A DNA stretch of 47,382 bases from Symbiobacteriaceae bacterium (GTDB lineage Bacteria; Bacillota; Sulfobacillia; Symbiobacteriales; Symbiobacteriaceae), in the NCBI GenBank assembly GCA_029239785.1, contig JARBUG010000029.1, positions 1 through 47,382 on the forward strand. The letters are read 5' to 3'. A program made the translations under genes and the position numbers. Below are positions 8,116-17,923 of this stretch, in pieces. The notes below the pieces were generated by a model. That model saw nothing but the letters and a program-made list of their open reading frames with translations, was not told where the DNA came from and searched no databases. Every line of letters begins with the position of its first letter. Within the stretch, counting starts at the first letter, position 1.

Positions 8116-10281
8116 ATGAGCACAGCAGAAACCAAGCTGGTCACCTTTATCCAGTACGACGTGCCGCCGCTGAAGGCCGGCGAGTACACGGTCACGGTCC
8201 AGCACAACGTCAACCAGGCTTCGCAGAACCAGTTTGCCTTCACCCGCCGGTTTGCCGTTGCGGGGGAGCGGTTCGCCATCGACCCCAGCGAGATCAGCGG
8301 CGTCTACCCGGCCGACGTGGCGACGGGCGAGTTCGCCGGGGTGCTTCCGCAGGTGCTCTTTACACGGCGGACGCTGCCCTGGGAGCGGACCTCGGTCCAA
8401 ACCGAAGAATCGGCTCCGTGGCTGGCCGTACTGCTCTTTGACGACGGCGACGAGCCGGCCCAGCAGAAAGTGACGGCCAAGGACCTGATCGCCGCCGGTA
8501 CCGCGATCACAGTGGCCGGGTCGACGCTGACGGGCTCGGGCCAGCTGCCTGCCGGCACCTTCAGCTACCCCGGCATCAATCCGCTCGATTACGGCGAGAC
8601 GCCCGACGACGCGTGCACCGTGATCGACGTGCCGCTCGCCCTCTTCAACCAGATCGCGCCGAGTGCCGCGGACCTGCCCTACCTGGCGCACATCCGCGAG
8701 GTCGACACCACCGACAGCGAGGACAGCACCACCACTTCGGCGCAACTGGCGATTGTTCTGGGCAACCGTCTGCCGAAGACCGGTGTGACCAGCCACGCCT
8801 ACCTCGTGTCGCTTGAGAACCTGGGGCCGTATCTGCCGCACGCCGACGGCACGCCCAGCGGGCAGATTCCCACGGGCACGACCGCCGTCCGGCTGCTCGT
8901 CTACCGGTACTGGCGCTATACGGCCAACGCCATGGATGGGACCTTCAAGAACCTGCTGGAGAACGTGAACCGGAACCCCGACGGGACCCTCGGGCTGACC
9001 AGCCTGCAGTTCCCCTTTGCCGGCACGGCCCCCGCCCAGGCGGACGTGGAGCTGGCCATGAACCACCAGGCGAACGGGCAGCTGACGGCGACGGACGCCC
9101 AGGTGCTGGTGCATAACGCCTTCACCATGGGCTACGTGCCCCTGGGACACCACCTGCGCCACGCGGGCAACACGGTCTCCTGGTACCGGGGCCCGCTGGT
9201 CGCCTACCCGGTCAGCACGACCCTGACCATCCCGATTTCCGGGCCCGATGCCGCCAACCGGTACAACCCGCAGACCGGCCTGTTCGACGTCTCCTACGGG
9301 GCGGCGTGGCAGCTGGGGCTGCTGCTGGCGCTCCAGAACCGGAGCTACGCCACGGCGCTCTACAACTGGAAGCGCACGGTCCAGCAGAGCGAGGCGATCG
9401 CCGAGGAGCAGGCGCTGCTCGACCAGCAACTGGGCGGCGTAACGGTGCTGGAATCCTTCCTGAAGCCCCGCCGGCTGAAGGCCGACGCCGGCCCGCCCCA
9501 GCCACCGGACGACGTGGTCAACTGGCTGGCCAAGCTCAAGCTGCTGGGCGGCGTGCCGGTCAATTACCTGGTGCCCGACGAGCGGATGCTCCCGCCCGAG
9601 TCGCTCCGCTTCTTCTACCTGGACTTCAACTGGATCGACGCCATGATGGACGGGGCGTTCAGCATCGGGCGGGCCTCGACCGGTGAACAGGAGTCCGACG
9701 CCATGCTGATTGGGCCGGTCAAGCAGCTGGCCCGCCAGCGGACCCGGCTGCTCCGCAAGAACCAGAAGCCCATGCTGAATTACACCAACGAGACCGGGCA
9801 GGTGACAGGCTTCCTGCTCCGCTCCCAGGCGGTGGCGGGCTGGCCCCGGCTGAACGCCAACGGTTACGCCGACCTGAACGGCACAGTAGAGATTCCCAAG
9901 CTGCGTATGGCCCGCCTTTCGGACGAGGTGGTGATCTGCCTCTTTGACGGCGTGGTTCAGATGGTGGCGATTCATGAGCCGCCCGAGCAGCTTCACTCCG
10001 GCGCAGAGGGCAGCGACGGCACCTACACCACCACGCTGCGGGCGATCACCGGCGATACCCCGGGCCAGCAGTTCCTGACCGACCCCAAGGGCGGCAGCCC
10101 CGACGCCGCCATCTCCGTCCGTTCGGACAAGCAGACGCTCATGGTGCAGGCCACGGCCGATGCCATTATGACCAAGCTGAACAACGACTTCAGCCAGAAT
10201 GTAACGACCTTCACCTCAGCCGAGTTCGCCCTTGAAATGGTCAAGGGTGTCGTCAAGGTGGAATTCCAGCAAGGCGGTTGA
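8116..10281 (+). CDS. Conserved hypothetical protein, DUF6603-operon member
   Basis: 721 aa from ATG 8116, which has AGGTGG eight bases upstream; a GTG at 8104 is in frame but has a poorer site. No known domain is recognised. The N-terminal 90 residues look like a beta domain (FIQYDVPPLKAGEYTV), followed by a mixed region with LAVLLFDDGD. A conspicuous segment near 345-375 reads MGYVPLGHHLRHAGNTVSWYRGPLVAYP, broken here as GYVPLGHHLRHAGN and VSWYRGPLVAYP, which is the most motif-like part. The 440-560 region is helical and charged, with a proline-rich break. No signal peptide or membrane segment is seen. Its place between the giant DUF6603 protein and the next large protein, four bases before that gene's start, indicates a shared complex or pathway. 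Confidence 0.7.
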   Translation: MSTAETKLVTFIQYDVPPLKAGEYTVTVQHNVNQASQNQFAFTRRFAVAGERFAIDPSEISGVYPADVATGEFAGVLPQVLFTRRTLPWERTSVQTEESAPWLAVLLFDDGDEPAQQKVTAKDLIAAGTAITVAGSTLTGSGQLPAGTFSYPGINPLDYGETPDDACTVIDVPLALFNQIAPSAADLPYLAHIREVDTTDSEDSTTTSAQLAIVLGNRLPKTGVTSHAYLVSLENLGPYLPHADGTPSGQIPTGTTAVRLLVYRYWRYTANAMDGTFKNLLENVNRNPDGTLGLTSLQFPFAGTAPAQADVELAMNHQANGQLTATDAQVLVHNAFTMGYVPLGHHLRHAGNTVSWYRGPLVAYPVSTTLTIPISGPDAANRYNPQTGLFDVSYGAAWQLGLLLALQNRSYATALYNWKRTVQQSEAIAEEQALLDQQLGGVTVLESFLKPRRLKADAGPPQPPDDVVNWLAKLKLLGGVPVNYLVPDERMLPPESLRFFYLDFNWIDAMMDGAFSIGRASTGEQESDAMLIGPVKQLARQRTRLLRKNQKPMLNYTNETGQVTGFLLRSQAVAGWPRLNANGYADLNGTVEIPKLRMARLSDEVVICLFDGVVQMVAIHEPPEQLHSGAEGSDGTYTTTLRAITGDTPGQQFLTDPKGGSPDAAISVRSDKQTLMVQATADAIMTKLNNDFSQNVTTFTSAEFALEMVKGVVKVEFQQGG

Positions 10282-10285
10282 TCAC

Positions 10286-13200
10286 GTGAAAGAGTACACC
10301 AGCGATAGCGCACCCAGCCAGACGGGCCTCATCGTTCCGGTCGATCTGGTCGCTTTCTGCGTGGGCGAGATCGACGCCCAGGAGGCGACAAACCTGCTGG
10401 CGGGCGCCACGGTCGTCTATACCGACCAGGTGACCGCCGAGAACCAGGCCTTCCTCGGCGCAAACGTGACCCGGGGCTTCACCGACCCGCCCTGGCAGCC
10501 GCTGGAGCAGGGGGTTCACCTGCACTGGGCGCTGCCCGATGCACTGACTACGGCCACCTCGACGGATGCCGGGCTCGATTTCCCGGTGGTGCCCAACCGG
10601 TGGCTGGTCACCCGCTTCGCCCTTCAGGGCACCACCACTGCGACCCGCTCCTGGATCGTGGAGAGCGATGCCCTGAGTACCGCCCAGCCCGCCGGCCAGA
10701 AGCCCGTCACCCTCCCGGTCAAGACGGTTTCGCCCCTCGATCAGAACTACCGGTACGTGGGGCAGTGGGTCGATTTCGACCAGTCCTGGACCGAGCCGGG
10801 CGGAACCCAGTTCCAGGACCTGACGGGCGCGGAACTGACCGCCGTCGCCAGCGGCGTCGTCACCTTCGCCGCGTACTATCCCAACTGCCGCAGCGTCTTC
10901 GGATTTACCGATTCCCTGTCGGATCTGACCGTAACGGGAACGGCCCCGGTGGAGCTGATGTACACGGTCACGGGCTGGCACAGCAGCCCGGCGAACGATC
11001 CCCTGTCCACCGGTCCGGCCCTGGAGGCGGTCCAGTCGCAGCTCCAGTGGACCTACACGGACGACAGCGGTGCGACGCCCACCTACACCCTGTACAACGG
11101 CATGGTGCAACAGGTGATGTGGAACCCGCAGACCACCTACCTCTATCATCAGCCGGTCCAGAAGCCGATCACGGCCGATGTGGCGATTGGCAACAGCCCG
11201 GCCGAGGCGCTCGCCGCTTACTTCCGCAACCTGAACCATCCGAATATCCCGCTCTTTGAAGACCTGCTGACCGCCTTCCAGTACGGCTTGCTCAGCGCCT
11301 TCGCCCAACCCACGGCCGACCAACTGGCCAGCCTGGAGGAGTCGCTGCACGAGAAGGAGTTTGGTTCGCAGGATGCCGGCCAGATCTATACCATCGTCAA
11401 GGCCGGCTCCGACGATGATGAAGATGATTCGGAGATGATCGATCTGCCGCTCCAACTGGCAGATGATCTGAACCTGCTGAACGTCTACCAGCAGCAGTAC
11501 GACCTCTGCCAGGCGCACTTGGACGAGTTCCGCTGGCAGCTCTTTGCCGACTGGTACCGGATCTTCCAGGCCAACGCAGATACCCAGAACGAGGCATACC
11601 TGGTCGCCTACCACCGGTACGGCGAGTGGGACGCCCTCCAGCAGGCCTGCACCGATCTGTCGAACAAGCTGGCCGCCCAGGTGGGCGTGGTCCAGATGCA
11701 GCTTTCCAGCGAGATGGAGCTGAAGCTGACGGGCTCGCCCCGGTACTGGCAGCCGACCGAGCCGCAGGTTCTCCTGTCGGGCCCCGATATTGCCGCCCCG
11801 CTCCGCTACGGCGGCGACGGCCGCTACTCGCCGGACGATTACCTGATCTGCCGGCTGACCAATCAGATTCTGACCGGCCTGACCGTGGGGAGCACCGCAC
11901 TGACGGCGGGCCAGTATGCCGCCGTCACGCTGCCGACGCCCAACGGCCTGCCTTACACCGGCGATGCCAGCGCCCTGCTGGCCGAGGCCTGCCTGCTCAA
12001 CACCAGCCTGACCGCAGCGCTGACCGGCGTGAGCGCCGCCACGCTAGAGGCCGCCCTTACGAGCCTGCTGGAAGGGCAGAGCCAGTCGACCTACACGGTG
12101 ACCGGGGGCACGGCGCCCTCCCCGGTGGGTGTGGCCTGGTGGGGCAGCGCCAACCCGTGGCTCCCGATCTTTGTGGAGTGGACGGTCGATTATCTGCCGC
12201 TCCAGTCCACCGTGCAGAACGGCCAGTTGGCGGAGTATACGCCCGAGTTCTTCACCGCCAACTATCAGGTCGATCCCGATGCTGGCGGCTTCGTCAGCTA
12301 CACGCCGGGCAGCGGAACGGGTGCGATTGTCGTCGACCCGGCGACCGCCACCTTTACCCAGCGGTACCAGGGCGGCGCCATTTTGAGCCCCAGCGCGGCC
12401 CAGGGCTTTGCCGACCAGCTGACGACCTACCTTGAAACCAACTCAGACAGCACGCTCCAGACGATTTTGGACCAACTCCAGGCCAGCAGCATGCAGTTGC
12501 ACCCCCTGAGCGGCCTGAACAGCAGCCTGATCATGCGGCAGCAGACGCTCCAGTTGAACGTGGCCGTGCCTAACGGCAGCCAGTACGCGGAGCTGACCGA
12601 GGCGATCGCACCGGTGGTGGGCGACAAGAACGAAGTCGGGCCGCAGTTCAACGGTTACTTCAACCCGATTCGGGCGGGCTATCTGAAGCTGTCGCTTCAG
12701 GCGATTGACGTCTTTGGCCAGAAGCGGGACGTGCAGTTCTCACAGCTGATCACAGCCGAATCGCTGACCACCTATATCGATGAGAAGCCGGAGCCCTCCA
12801 TCGCCTATCTGCCGCCGCGGCTGGCGCAGCCGAGCCGGCTGCTCTACCGCTGGCTCGCGGCCGACGCCACCGAGCTGGAGGAGATGAACCCCCACCCCGC
12901 CGCTTCGCCCATTTGCGGCTGGCTGCTGCCCAACCACGTGGACGGTTCGTTCTTCCTGTACAACCAGCAGGGCCAGTCCCTCGGCACCCTCTCCCTGAAC
13001 GGGAACGAGACCGAAGTGGAGTGGCAGTCGGCCCCGGGCAATAACAGCACCATCAACCAGAGCGTGGAAGAGGTGCTGCAGTACGAAAACGCCCAGCTCC
13101 GCGAGCTGGCCATCGCCCTGAAGAACGGCTCCGCCGCCTTCTTCAAGGCGTTCTGGCGGGCGGTGGACACGGCGAGCGGCTCGATTACCGCCCCGGCCGC

Positions 13201-14389
13201 GGCCAGCGATGCGGGCCTGGCCGTGCTGGTCGGGCGCCCGGTGGCGCTGACCCAGGCATCGCTGCGGCTGGAGGTGCAGGGCGCCCCGGCCACTAACCAG
13301 GGCTGGGCGACGTTCGCGGGCGGTGCGTACACCGAGACCGAGAACGGCTTTACCGGTGTGGAATTCCCGGTGCTCCTGGGCGACCTGGAGAAGCTGGGCG
13401 ATGGCCTGGTGGGCTATTTCCGCCAGACCAGCGACAAGTCGGACTATGACCTGACCACTTTCTTCAGCGAAGGCGCCGACCCGGCCGCCACTGCGGGCGT
13501 GGTGCAGCCCGGGCAGGAGACCCTGCTGCTGACCCCCACCCCCAAGCTGGACGCCGCGGAGCCGCCCGACTTCCTCCCCTACACCCAAAAAGTGCTGATG
13601 CTGGTCGACCCCCGGGTGGCGGTCCACGCGGCCATGGGCATTCTGCCGACCAAGTCGATCAGCATTCCAGCCGACCAGTACCACGACGCCCTCAGCACGC
13701 TGGAGATGTCCTTTTTGACCACCCCGGTGCTCAGCGGTGCCGGCGGGCTCGCCCTGCCCATTCCCGATGAGCCGGGCTACCAGTTCTCCTGGGTCGAAGA
13801 GACCAAGGCGGAGTCCGGCGGCACCGAGTGGTCGGTCACGCCTGACATAGCCACATCCACCGGTCAGGCGGTCTGGGCCTACACCCCCCAGCAGCTGACC
13901 GAAGGCTGGCTCCGCATGAACCCGGTGCTGCTGGAGTTCGCCCTGCTGAACGGTGCGAACCAGCCCGTGGTCACGGGCGGCACGACCAACGCCGTCACGC
14001 TGGTGCTGACCAACCGCAAGGAGCGGGAGATCACCTTCAACTCCGGGCAGCTGCTTGGCGAAGGCGAGTCCAACAAGGGCTCGATCTTCTACATCCACTT
14101 CGGCGACCTGGTCGCCCAGGCAGATGTGGCAGCGATTCAGTTCTCGGCGCCCGGCTGGTCGTTCCAGAGCTTCGCTTCAAGCAAGTACGGCCAGTACTGG
14201 GCCGCCACACCGGTCGGGAGCCCGGTCACGCTCCAAAACACCGAGACCCTGCGCATCAGCGTGGCCAACCTGGCCGCTGCGGCGGGTGCGCTTCAGGCCC
14301 AAGTCTACTTCGACTACTACAACGTAGACGGGTTGAACGACGGGGTCTATGCAGAACTGCTGGCTGTGCAGTCCGGCAGCAATTCGTAG
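10286..14389 (+). CDS. Large hypothetical protein with HLHWALPDALT and VPNRWLV motifs
   Basis: 1367 aa from GTG 10286, four bases after the previous stop, with AAGGCGG upstream; an ATG at 10232 inside the previous gene is less likely. The N-terminal 110 residues carry GVHLHWALPDALT and FPVVPNRWLVTRF, motifs I recall in long uncharacterised bacterial proteins without assigned function. The middle (about 380-450) is acidic and helical (DDDEDDSEMIDLPLQL, then a glutamine-rich coil). The C-terminal 130 residues form a beta domain (SNKGSIFYIHFGDL, APGWSFQSF, VYFDYYNVDGLNDG) that also occurs at the N-terminus of the next protein. No signal peptide or membrane segment. The role is unknown; size and context suggest a structural component of an assembly with the neighbours. 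Confidence 0.7.
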   Translation: MKEYTSDSAPSQTGLIVPVDLVAFCVGEIDAQEATNLLAGATVVYTDQVTAENQAFLGANVTRGFTDPPWQPLEQGVHLHWALPDALTTATSTDAGLDFPVVPNRWLVTRFALQGTTTATRSWIVESDALSTAQPAGQKPVTLPVKTVSPLDQNYRYVGQWVDFDQSWTEPGGTQFQDLTGAELTAVASGVVTFAAYYPNCRSVFGFTDSLSDLTVTGTAPVELMYTVTGWHSSPANDPLSTGPALEAVQSQLQWTYTDDSGATPTYTLYNGMVQQVMWNPQTTYLYHQPVQKPITADVAIGNSPAEALAAYFRNLNHPNIPLFEDLLTAFQYGLLSAFAQPTADQLASLEESLHEKEFGSQDAGQIYTIVKAGSDDDEDDSEMIDLPLQLADDLNLLNVYQQQYDLCQAHLDEFRWQLFADWYRIFQANADTQNEAYLVAYHRYGEWDALQQACTDLSNKLAAQVGVVQMQLSSEMELKLTGSPRYWQPTEPQVLLSGPDIAAPLRYGGDGRYSPDDYLICRLTNQILTGLTVGSTALTAGQYAAVTLPTPNGLPYTGDASALLAEACLLNTSLTAALTGVSAATLEAALTSLLEGQSQSTYTVTGGTAPSPVGVAWWGSANPWLPIFVEWTVDYLPLQSTVQNGQLAEYTPEFFTANYQVDPDAGGFVSYTPGSGTGAIVVDPATATFTQRYQGGAILSPSAAQGFADQLTTYLETNSDSTLQTILDQLQASSMQLHPLSGLNSSLIMRQQTLQLNVAVPNGSQYAELTEAIAPVVGDKNEVGPQFNGYFNPIRAGYLKLSLQAIDVFGQKRDVQFSQLITAESLTTYIDEKPEPSIAYLPPRLAQPSRLLYRWLAADATELEEMNPHPAASPICGWLLPNHVDGSFFLYNQQGQSLGTLSLNGNETEVEWQSAPGNNSTINQSVEEVLQYENAQLRELAIALKNGSAAFFKAFWRAVDTASGSITAPAAASDAGLAVLVGRPVALTQASLRLEVQGAPATNQGWATFAGGAYTETENGFTGVEFPVLLGDLEKLGDGLVGYFRQTSDKSDYDLTTFFSEGADPAATAGVVQPGQETLLLTPTPKLDAAEPPDFLPYTQKVLMLVDPRVAVHAAMGILPTKSISIPADQYHDALSTLEMSFLTTPVLSGAGGLALPIPDEPGYQFSWVEETKAESGGTEWSVTPDIATSTGQAVWAYTPQQLTEGWLRMNPVLLEFALLNGANQPVVTGGTTNAVTLVLTNRKEREITFNSGQLLGEGESNKGSIFYIHFGDLVAQADVAAIQFSAPGWSFQSFASSKYGQYWAATPVGSPVTLQNTETLRISVANLAAAAGALQAQVYFDYYNVDGLNDGVYAELLAVQSGSNS

Positions 14390-14408
14390 GACGAGGGGGA
14401 GACGAAAC

Positions 14409-17400
14409 ATGGCTGAGCAGACGTTCCCGCAGCTCTCGTTTGCCATCAACAATGGCAGCACGGCAAACACCATCTACATCACAACAGATGCGACGCAGAA
14501 CCAGCTGACGTTCCAGATCATGACGAACACCGCAGCCACGGGCTTCAGCCCGTCGGCCGAGGTGGTGCCCATGAACCAGGCAGCGGCCGCCAAGGGCAGC
14601 CTCCTGTACCTGGACCTGTCCAACCTGAACCTATCCGCCGATGAGTTCAGCGCCCTGAGCTTCAGCGCCACCGGCTGGGAGTTTGAACCCTTTCCCTCCA
14701 GCCAGACGGTCGGCATGACGCCGACGACCGACATGACCCTGAACGCCAACCCCGGTGACGCCATCAACGTCTCCATCGCCGGCATGGCGCTGGCCAACCC
14801 GCCGTCGGGGAGCAGCGTGCAGCTGACGGTCACCTACTACCACGTGACCAACGTGACCAGCGGCAGCCTGGGCATTCCCGCCAACTTCAAGGTGCTGCTC
14901 CAGTTGCCGCCCGACACCCACGATGCCGACCTACACCAGGCCATCGCCGTGACGGTGCCGCAGCCGTATGTCGTCACCAGCATTGCCGATTTCGCCGACG
15001 TGGCCAACTCGCTGTCGCTGGTCTTCAGCCCCGGGCCCAACCCCACCACGGTCAAGGCGACGGACGATACCGCCTTCACCCTGACCTTCGTTTACGCCGA
15101 CCAGACCCCCGGGTACGGCGCCCTGACCACCACGGCGAACGCCCTGCAGATGTCGGTCATCTCCGGCACGCTGAGCCAGAACTGGACGATCACGCCGGGC
15201 AAGGACCAGCAGAACCCGTCGTGGCTCCTCCAGCCCCCGGCCGGGAAGCCGATTATCGGCACCGGCGTGCAGTCCACCGTGCAGTTCCTGATTCAGAACG
15301 TGGAGACCACCTTCCAGCCCGGTCCCACGGTGCTGCTGCTCTCCTACACCGGCGTTCCGGGCTATCAGGACGGCTCTTACACCATCCTGCTGGAGAAGGT
15401 CCCCCATGTGGATATTCAGTCCTTTACCGCCACGCCCAATCCGGTCACGCTGACCGATGGCAGCGCGCAGGTGACGCTGGCCTGGGAAGCTTACAACGCC
15501 GGCACACTGACCCTGATGCCGCTCTATCAGGATGTGACGGGCAAGAGCAGCTTCGTGGCAACGGTCAGGGAGACCACCACCTACACGCTCCAGGCGGACG
15601 GCCTGCAACTGGCCAACGCCGGGAACGTGGCCTTCAAGAACACCGAGGCGGTGGTCTACCCGGTGATCAACTCCTTCGAGGCGACGCCCACCGCCATCTA
15701 CTACAAGGACTTCCCGCGGGATGTCAACCTGATCTGGAACGTCAACACCAACCAGCGGGTTGAACTGCTGAGCAGCCTGAACATCAGCGACCCGAACCAG
15801 TACAAGCCGTCCGACAACATCACAAAGACGATCACGGCCCCGCAGATGATCACCCTGGTGCCGGCGGGCCAGGAGTCGAACACGCTGGTGCAGCGCAGCC
15901 TGGTGCTGAACGCGTTCCAGGTCAAGCCCCAGAGCCAGAGCCTCAGCGCAGCGGCCAGCTATGTCGCCGTGGCGCCGAACGCCGGTTTTGTGGCGGCGGT
16001 AGGCACCAGCGCCAATCAGGTCTCCTTCCTTGATTCGATCGGCTACCAGGCCATGGGCAGCAGTGTGACGGTGGGCAAGTCGCCCCTGGGCCTGGCCTTC
16101 TCCCCCGACGGCAGCCTGCTTTACGTGGCCAACTCGGGCGACGGGACGGTCTCGGTCATAGGCGTGACCGCCACGGGCTCCACCCCGCCCTACAGCTTCG
16201 CCACGGTGGCCACGCCCCAGGTCGGTGGGGCGCCGCAGCAGGTTGCGGTTTCGCCGGACGGCAAGTACGTATATGTCACCATCGATAACGGCACTGCGAA
16301 TGGATCGCTGGTGGTGCTTGAAAACCAGGGAAACAACCAGTTCAGCCAACTGACCAGCCTGACCGCCGGCCTGAATCCCCGGGGCGTGGCCGTGTCGCCC
16401 TCGGGCGCCCAGATCTTTGTGGCGAACGCGGGCGACAACACGATCGCGGTGATCGGTCTGAGCGGCGGCGTCCACTCGCCGGTCAATGTCATCACCAACG
16501 TGCAGAGCCAGCCGAACGGGTTGGCCGTCACCGCCGACGGCAACACGCTGCTGGTCGCATGCAGCGGCTCGAACACGGTCTTCGCCATCAGCACGAAGTA
16601 CGCCGGCACTTCGCCCCGCACGGCCCTGGCCGTGGGCAAGACGCCCCGCCAGATCGCCATGGCCCCCGGCGGCGCCTACGCCTTTGTCACCAACCAGGGC
16701 GACGGCACGGTCTCGCTGATCGGCATCTATGGCAGCGCCCAGTCGTGCAAAGTGCTGGAGTCGGCCATTGCCACCGGGTCCAGCCCCCTGGGCATCGCCG
16801 TTTCGCCGGAAGGCGGCCTGGCCGTGGTGGCGAACAGCACGGGCAGCACCCTGACTGTGCTGACCCTGGCCACCTACCAGGAGCAGACCCAGCCGGCCCC
16901 GGTGGGCGCCCTGCCCACCAACGTGGCCGTCTCGCCGGATGGCAGCCAGGTCCTGGCCTGGCACAACGCCACGATCACCATGCAGCAGAAGCCCTCCACC
17001 GGGCTCTACGTCTACGACCGGAGCTCCGGCACCGTAACGGCCCAGATGCAGGGCACCCAGGTGGTGGACTGTGTCTTTGCCCCCACGGCCAAGGCGCAGA
17101 CCGCGTACGTGCTTCAGCTGGGCAGCAGCCAGATCAACGTGCTCAACACCACCACATGGCAGCCCCAGACGCCCATCGCGATCCCGGCCAAGAACGGCAC
17201 CGGCACCCGTGCCCCGCTGGATATCGCCATGTCGGCAGACGGCACGCTGCTCTTCGCGGTGGTGTCGGACGGCAACCAGCAGTACAGTCTGGTCGTCTAC
17301 GAGGCGTCTATTTCGGACGCCTACTACAAGTCCATCGCCGACGTGACGCTCTTCACGGCATCGGCCCCCTCTACCTACATTCTGCTTGGCATCGTGCCGG

Positions 17401-17891
17401 ACGGCTCGGTCGCCTTCGTCGTCGATTCGGTCGACGGGGAACTGTGGAAGGTGTCGCGGACCAACTCCTCCTACCAGGTCAGCAGCACGCCGGCCAAGCT
17501 GGGCAGCGTTCCCGGCGCCATTGCGGTCATGCCCGACGGTTCGCAGGTCTTCGTGCTGAACAAGGGCGGCTTCTACAACAGCTTCTCGGTGGCCGACACC
17601 GCCACCATGGAGGTGCAGAGCTTCTTCCTGCCCGAGAACATCACCGCTGTCTCCCTCAACGACATCACCATCACGCCGGACGGCACCAGGCTGCTGGCCA
17701 CCGATGGCGTCAGCGCCGGCATCCGGGTGATCGACACCACCTCGTTCCGCTTCATTCAGACGATCTCCTGGACGTCGAACATCCGTGATCCGTACGGCAT
17801 CGCGGTACTGCCCGACGGCTCGCAGATCTTCACGGCCAACGTGTACAGCAACAACGTTGGCATCATTCAGCAGGTCCAGCCCGGCAACTGA
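14409..17891 (+). CDS. Beta-propeller (YncE-like) protein with Ig-like N-terminal region
   Basis: 1160 aa from ATG 14409, with GAGGGGGAGA upstream. Three regions are visible. Residues 1-175 are a beta domain homologous to the C-terminus of the preceding protein (KGSLLYLDLSNLNL, SATGWEFEPF, VTYYHVTNV). Residues 176-490 are a string of Ig-like units, including FTATPNPVTLTDGSAQVTLA and FEATPTAIYYKD, a pattern of extracellular or structural stalks. Residues 500-1160 are a long propeller: repeated LAFSPDGSLLYVANSGDGTV, VAVSPDGKYVYVTI, VAVSPSGAQIFVANAGDNTI and similar units mark it as the YncE/lactonase type. About 14-15 blades would make two seven-bladed propellers. Propellers usually bind partners or act as scaffolds. 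No signal peptide. It is likely a recognition or scaffold part of the operon's product. Confidence 0.8.
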   Translation: MAEQTFPQLSFAINNGSTANTIYITTDATQNQLTFQIMTNTAATGFSPSAEVVPMNQAAAAKGSLLYLDLSNLNLSADEFSALSFSATGWEFEPFPSSQTVGMTPTTDMTLNANPGDAINVSIAGMALANPPSGSSVQLTVTYYHVTNVTSGSLGIPANFKVLLQLPPDTHDADLHQAIAVTVPQPYVVTSIADFADVANSLSLVFSPGPNPTTVKATDDTAFTLTFVYADQTPGYGALTTTANALQMSVISGTLSQNWTITPGKDQQNPSWLLQPPAGKPIIGTGVQSTVQFLIQNVETTFQPGPTVLLLSYTGVPGYQDGSYTILLEKVPHVDIQSFTATPNPVTLTDGSAQVTLAWEAYNAGTLTLMPLYQDVTGKSSFVATVRETTTYTLQADGLQLANAGNVAFKNTEAVVYPVINSFEATPTAIYYKDFPRDVNLIWNVNTNQRVELLSSLNISDPNQYKPSDNITKTITAPQMITLVPAGQESNTLVQRSLVLNAFQVKPQSQSLSAAASYVAVAPNAGFVAAVGTSANQVSFLDSIGYQAMGSSVTVGKSPLGLAFSPDGSLLYVANSGDGTVSVIGVTATGSTPPYSFATVATPQVGGAPQQVAVSPDGKYVYVTIDNGTANGSLVVLENQGNNQFSQLTSLTAGLNPRGVAVSPSGAQIFVANAGDNTIAVIGLSGGVHSPVNVITNVQSQPNGLAVTADGNTLLVACSGSNTVFAISTKYAGTSPRTALAVGKTPRQIAMAPGGAYAFVTNQGDGTVSLIGIYGSAQSCKVLESAIATGSSPLGIAVSPEGGLAVVANSTGSTLTVLTLATYQEQTQPAPVGALPTNVAVSPDGSQVLAWHNATITMQQKPSTGLYVYDRSSGTVTAQMQGTQVVDCVFAPTAKAQTAYVLQLGSSQINVLNTTTWQPQTPIAIPAKNGTGTRAPLDIAMSADGTLLFAVVSDGNQQYSLVVYEASISDAYYKSIADVTLFTASAPSTYILLGIVPDGSVAFVVDSVDGELWKVSRTNSSYQVSSTPAKLGSVPGAIAVMPDGSQVFVLNKGGFYNSFSVADTATMEVQSFFLPENITAVSLNDITITPDGTRLLATDGVSAGIRVIDTTSFRFIQTISWTSNIRDPYGIAVLPDGSQIFTANVYSNNVGIIQQVQPGN

Positions 17892-17923
17892 CGCAGCCAG
17901 GCAAAAGCAAGGGAGGAATCAAC

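Noticed and set aside
14409..17891. The propeller protein as a secreted lactonase or 6-phosphogluconolactonase.
   Set aside because: It lacks a signal peptide, is far longer, carries Ig-like regions and sits in a non-metabolic operon; the blades only show the YncE-type fold.
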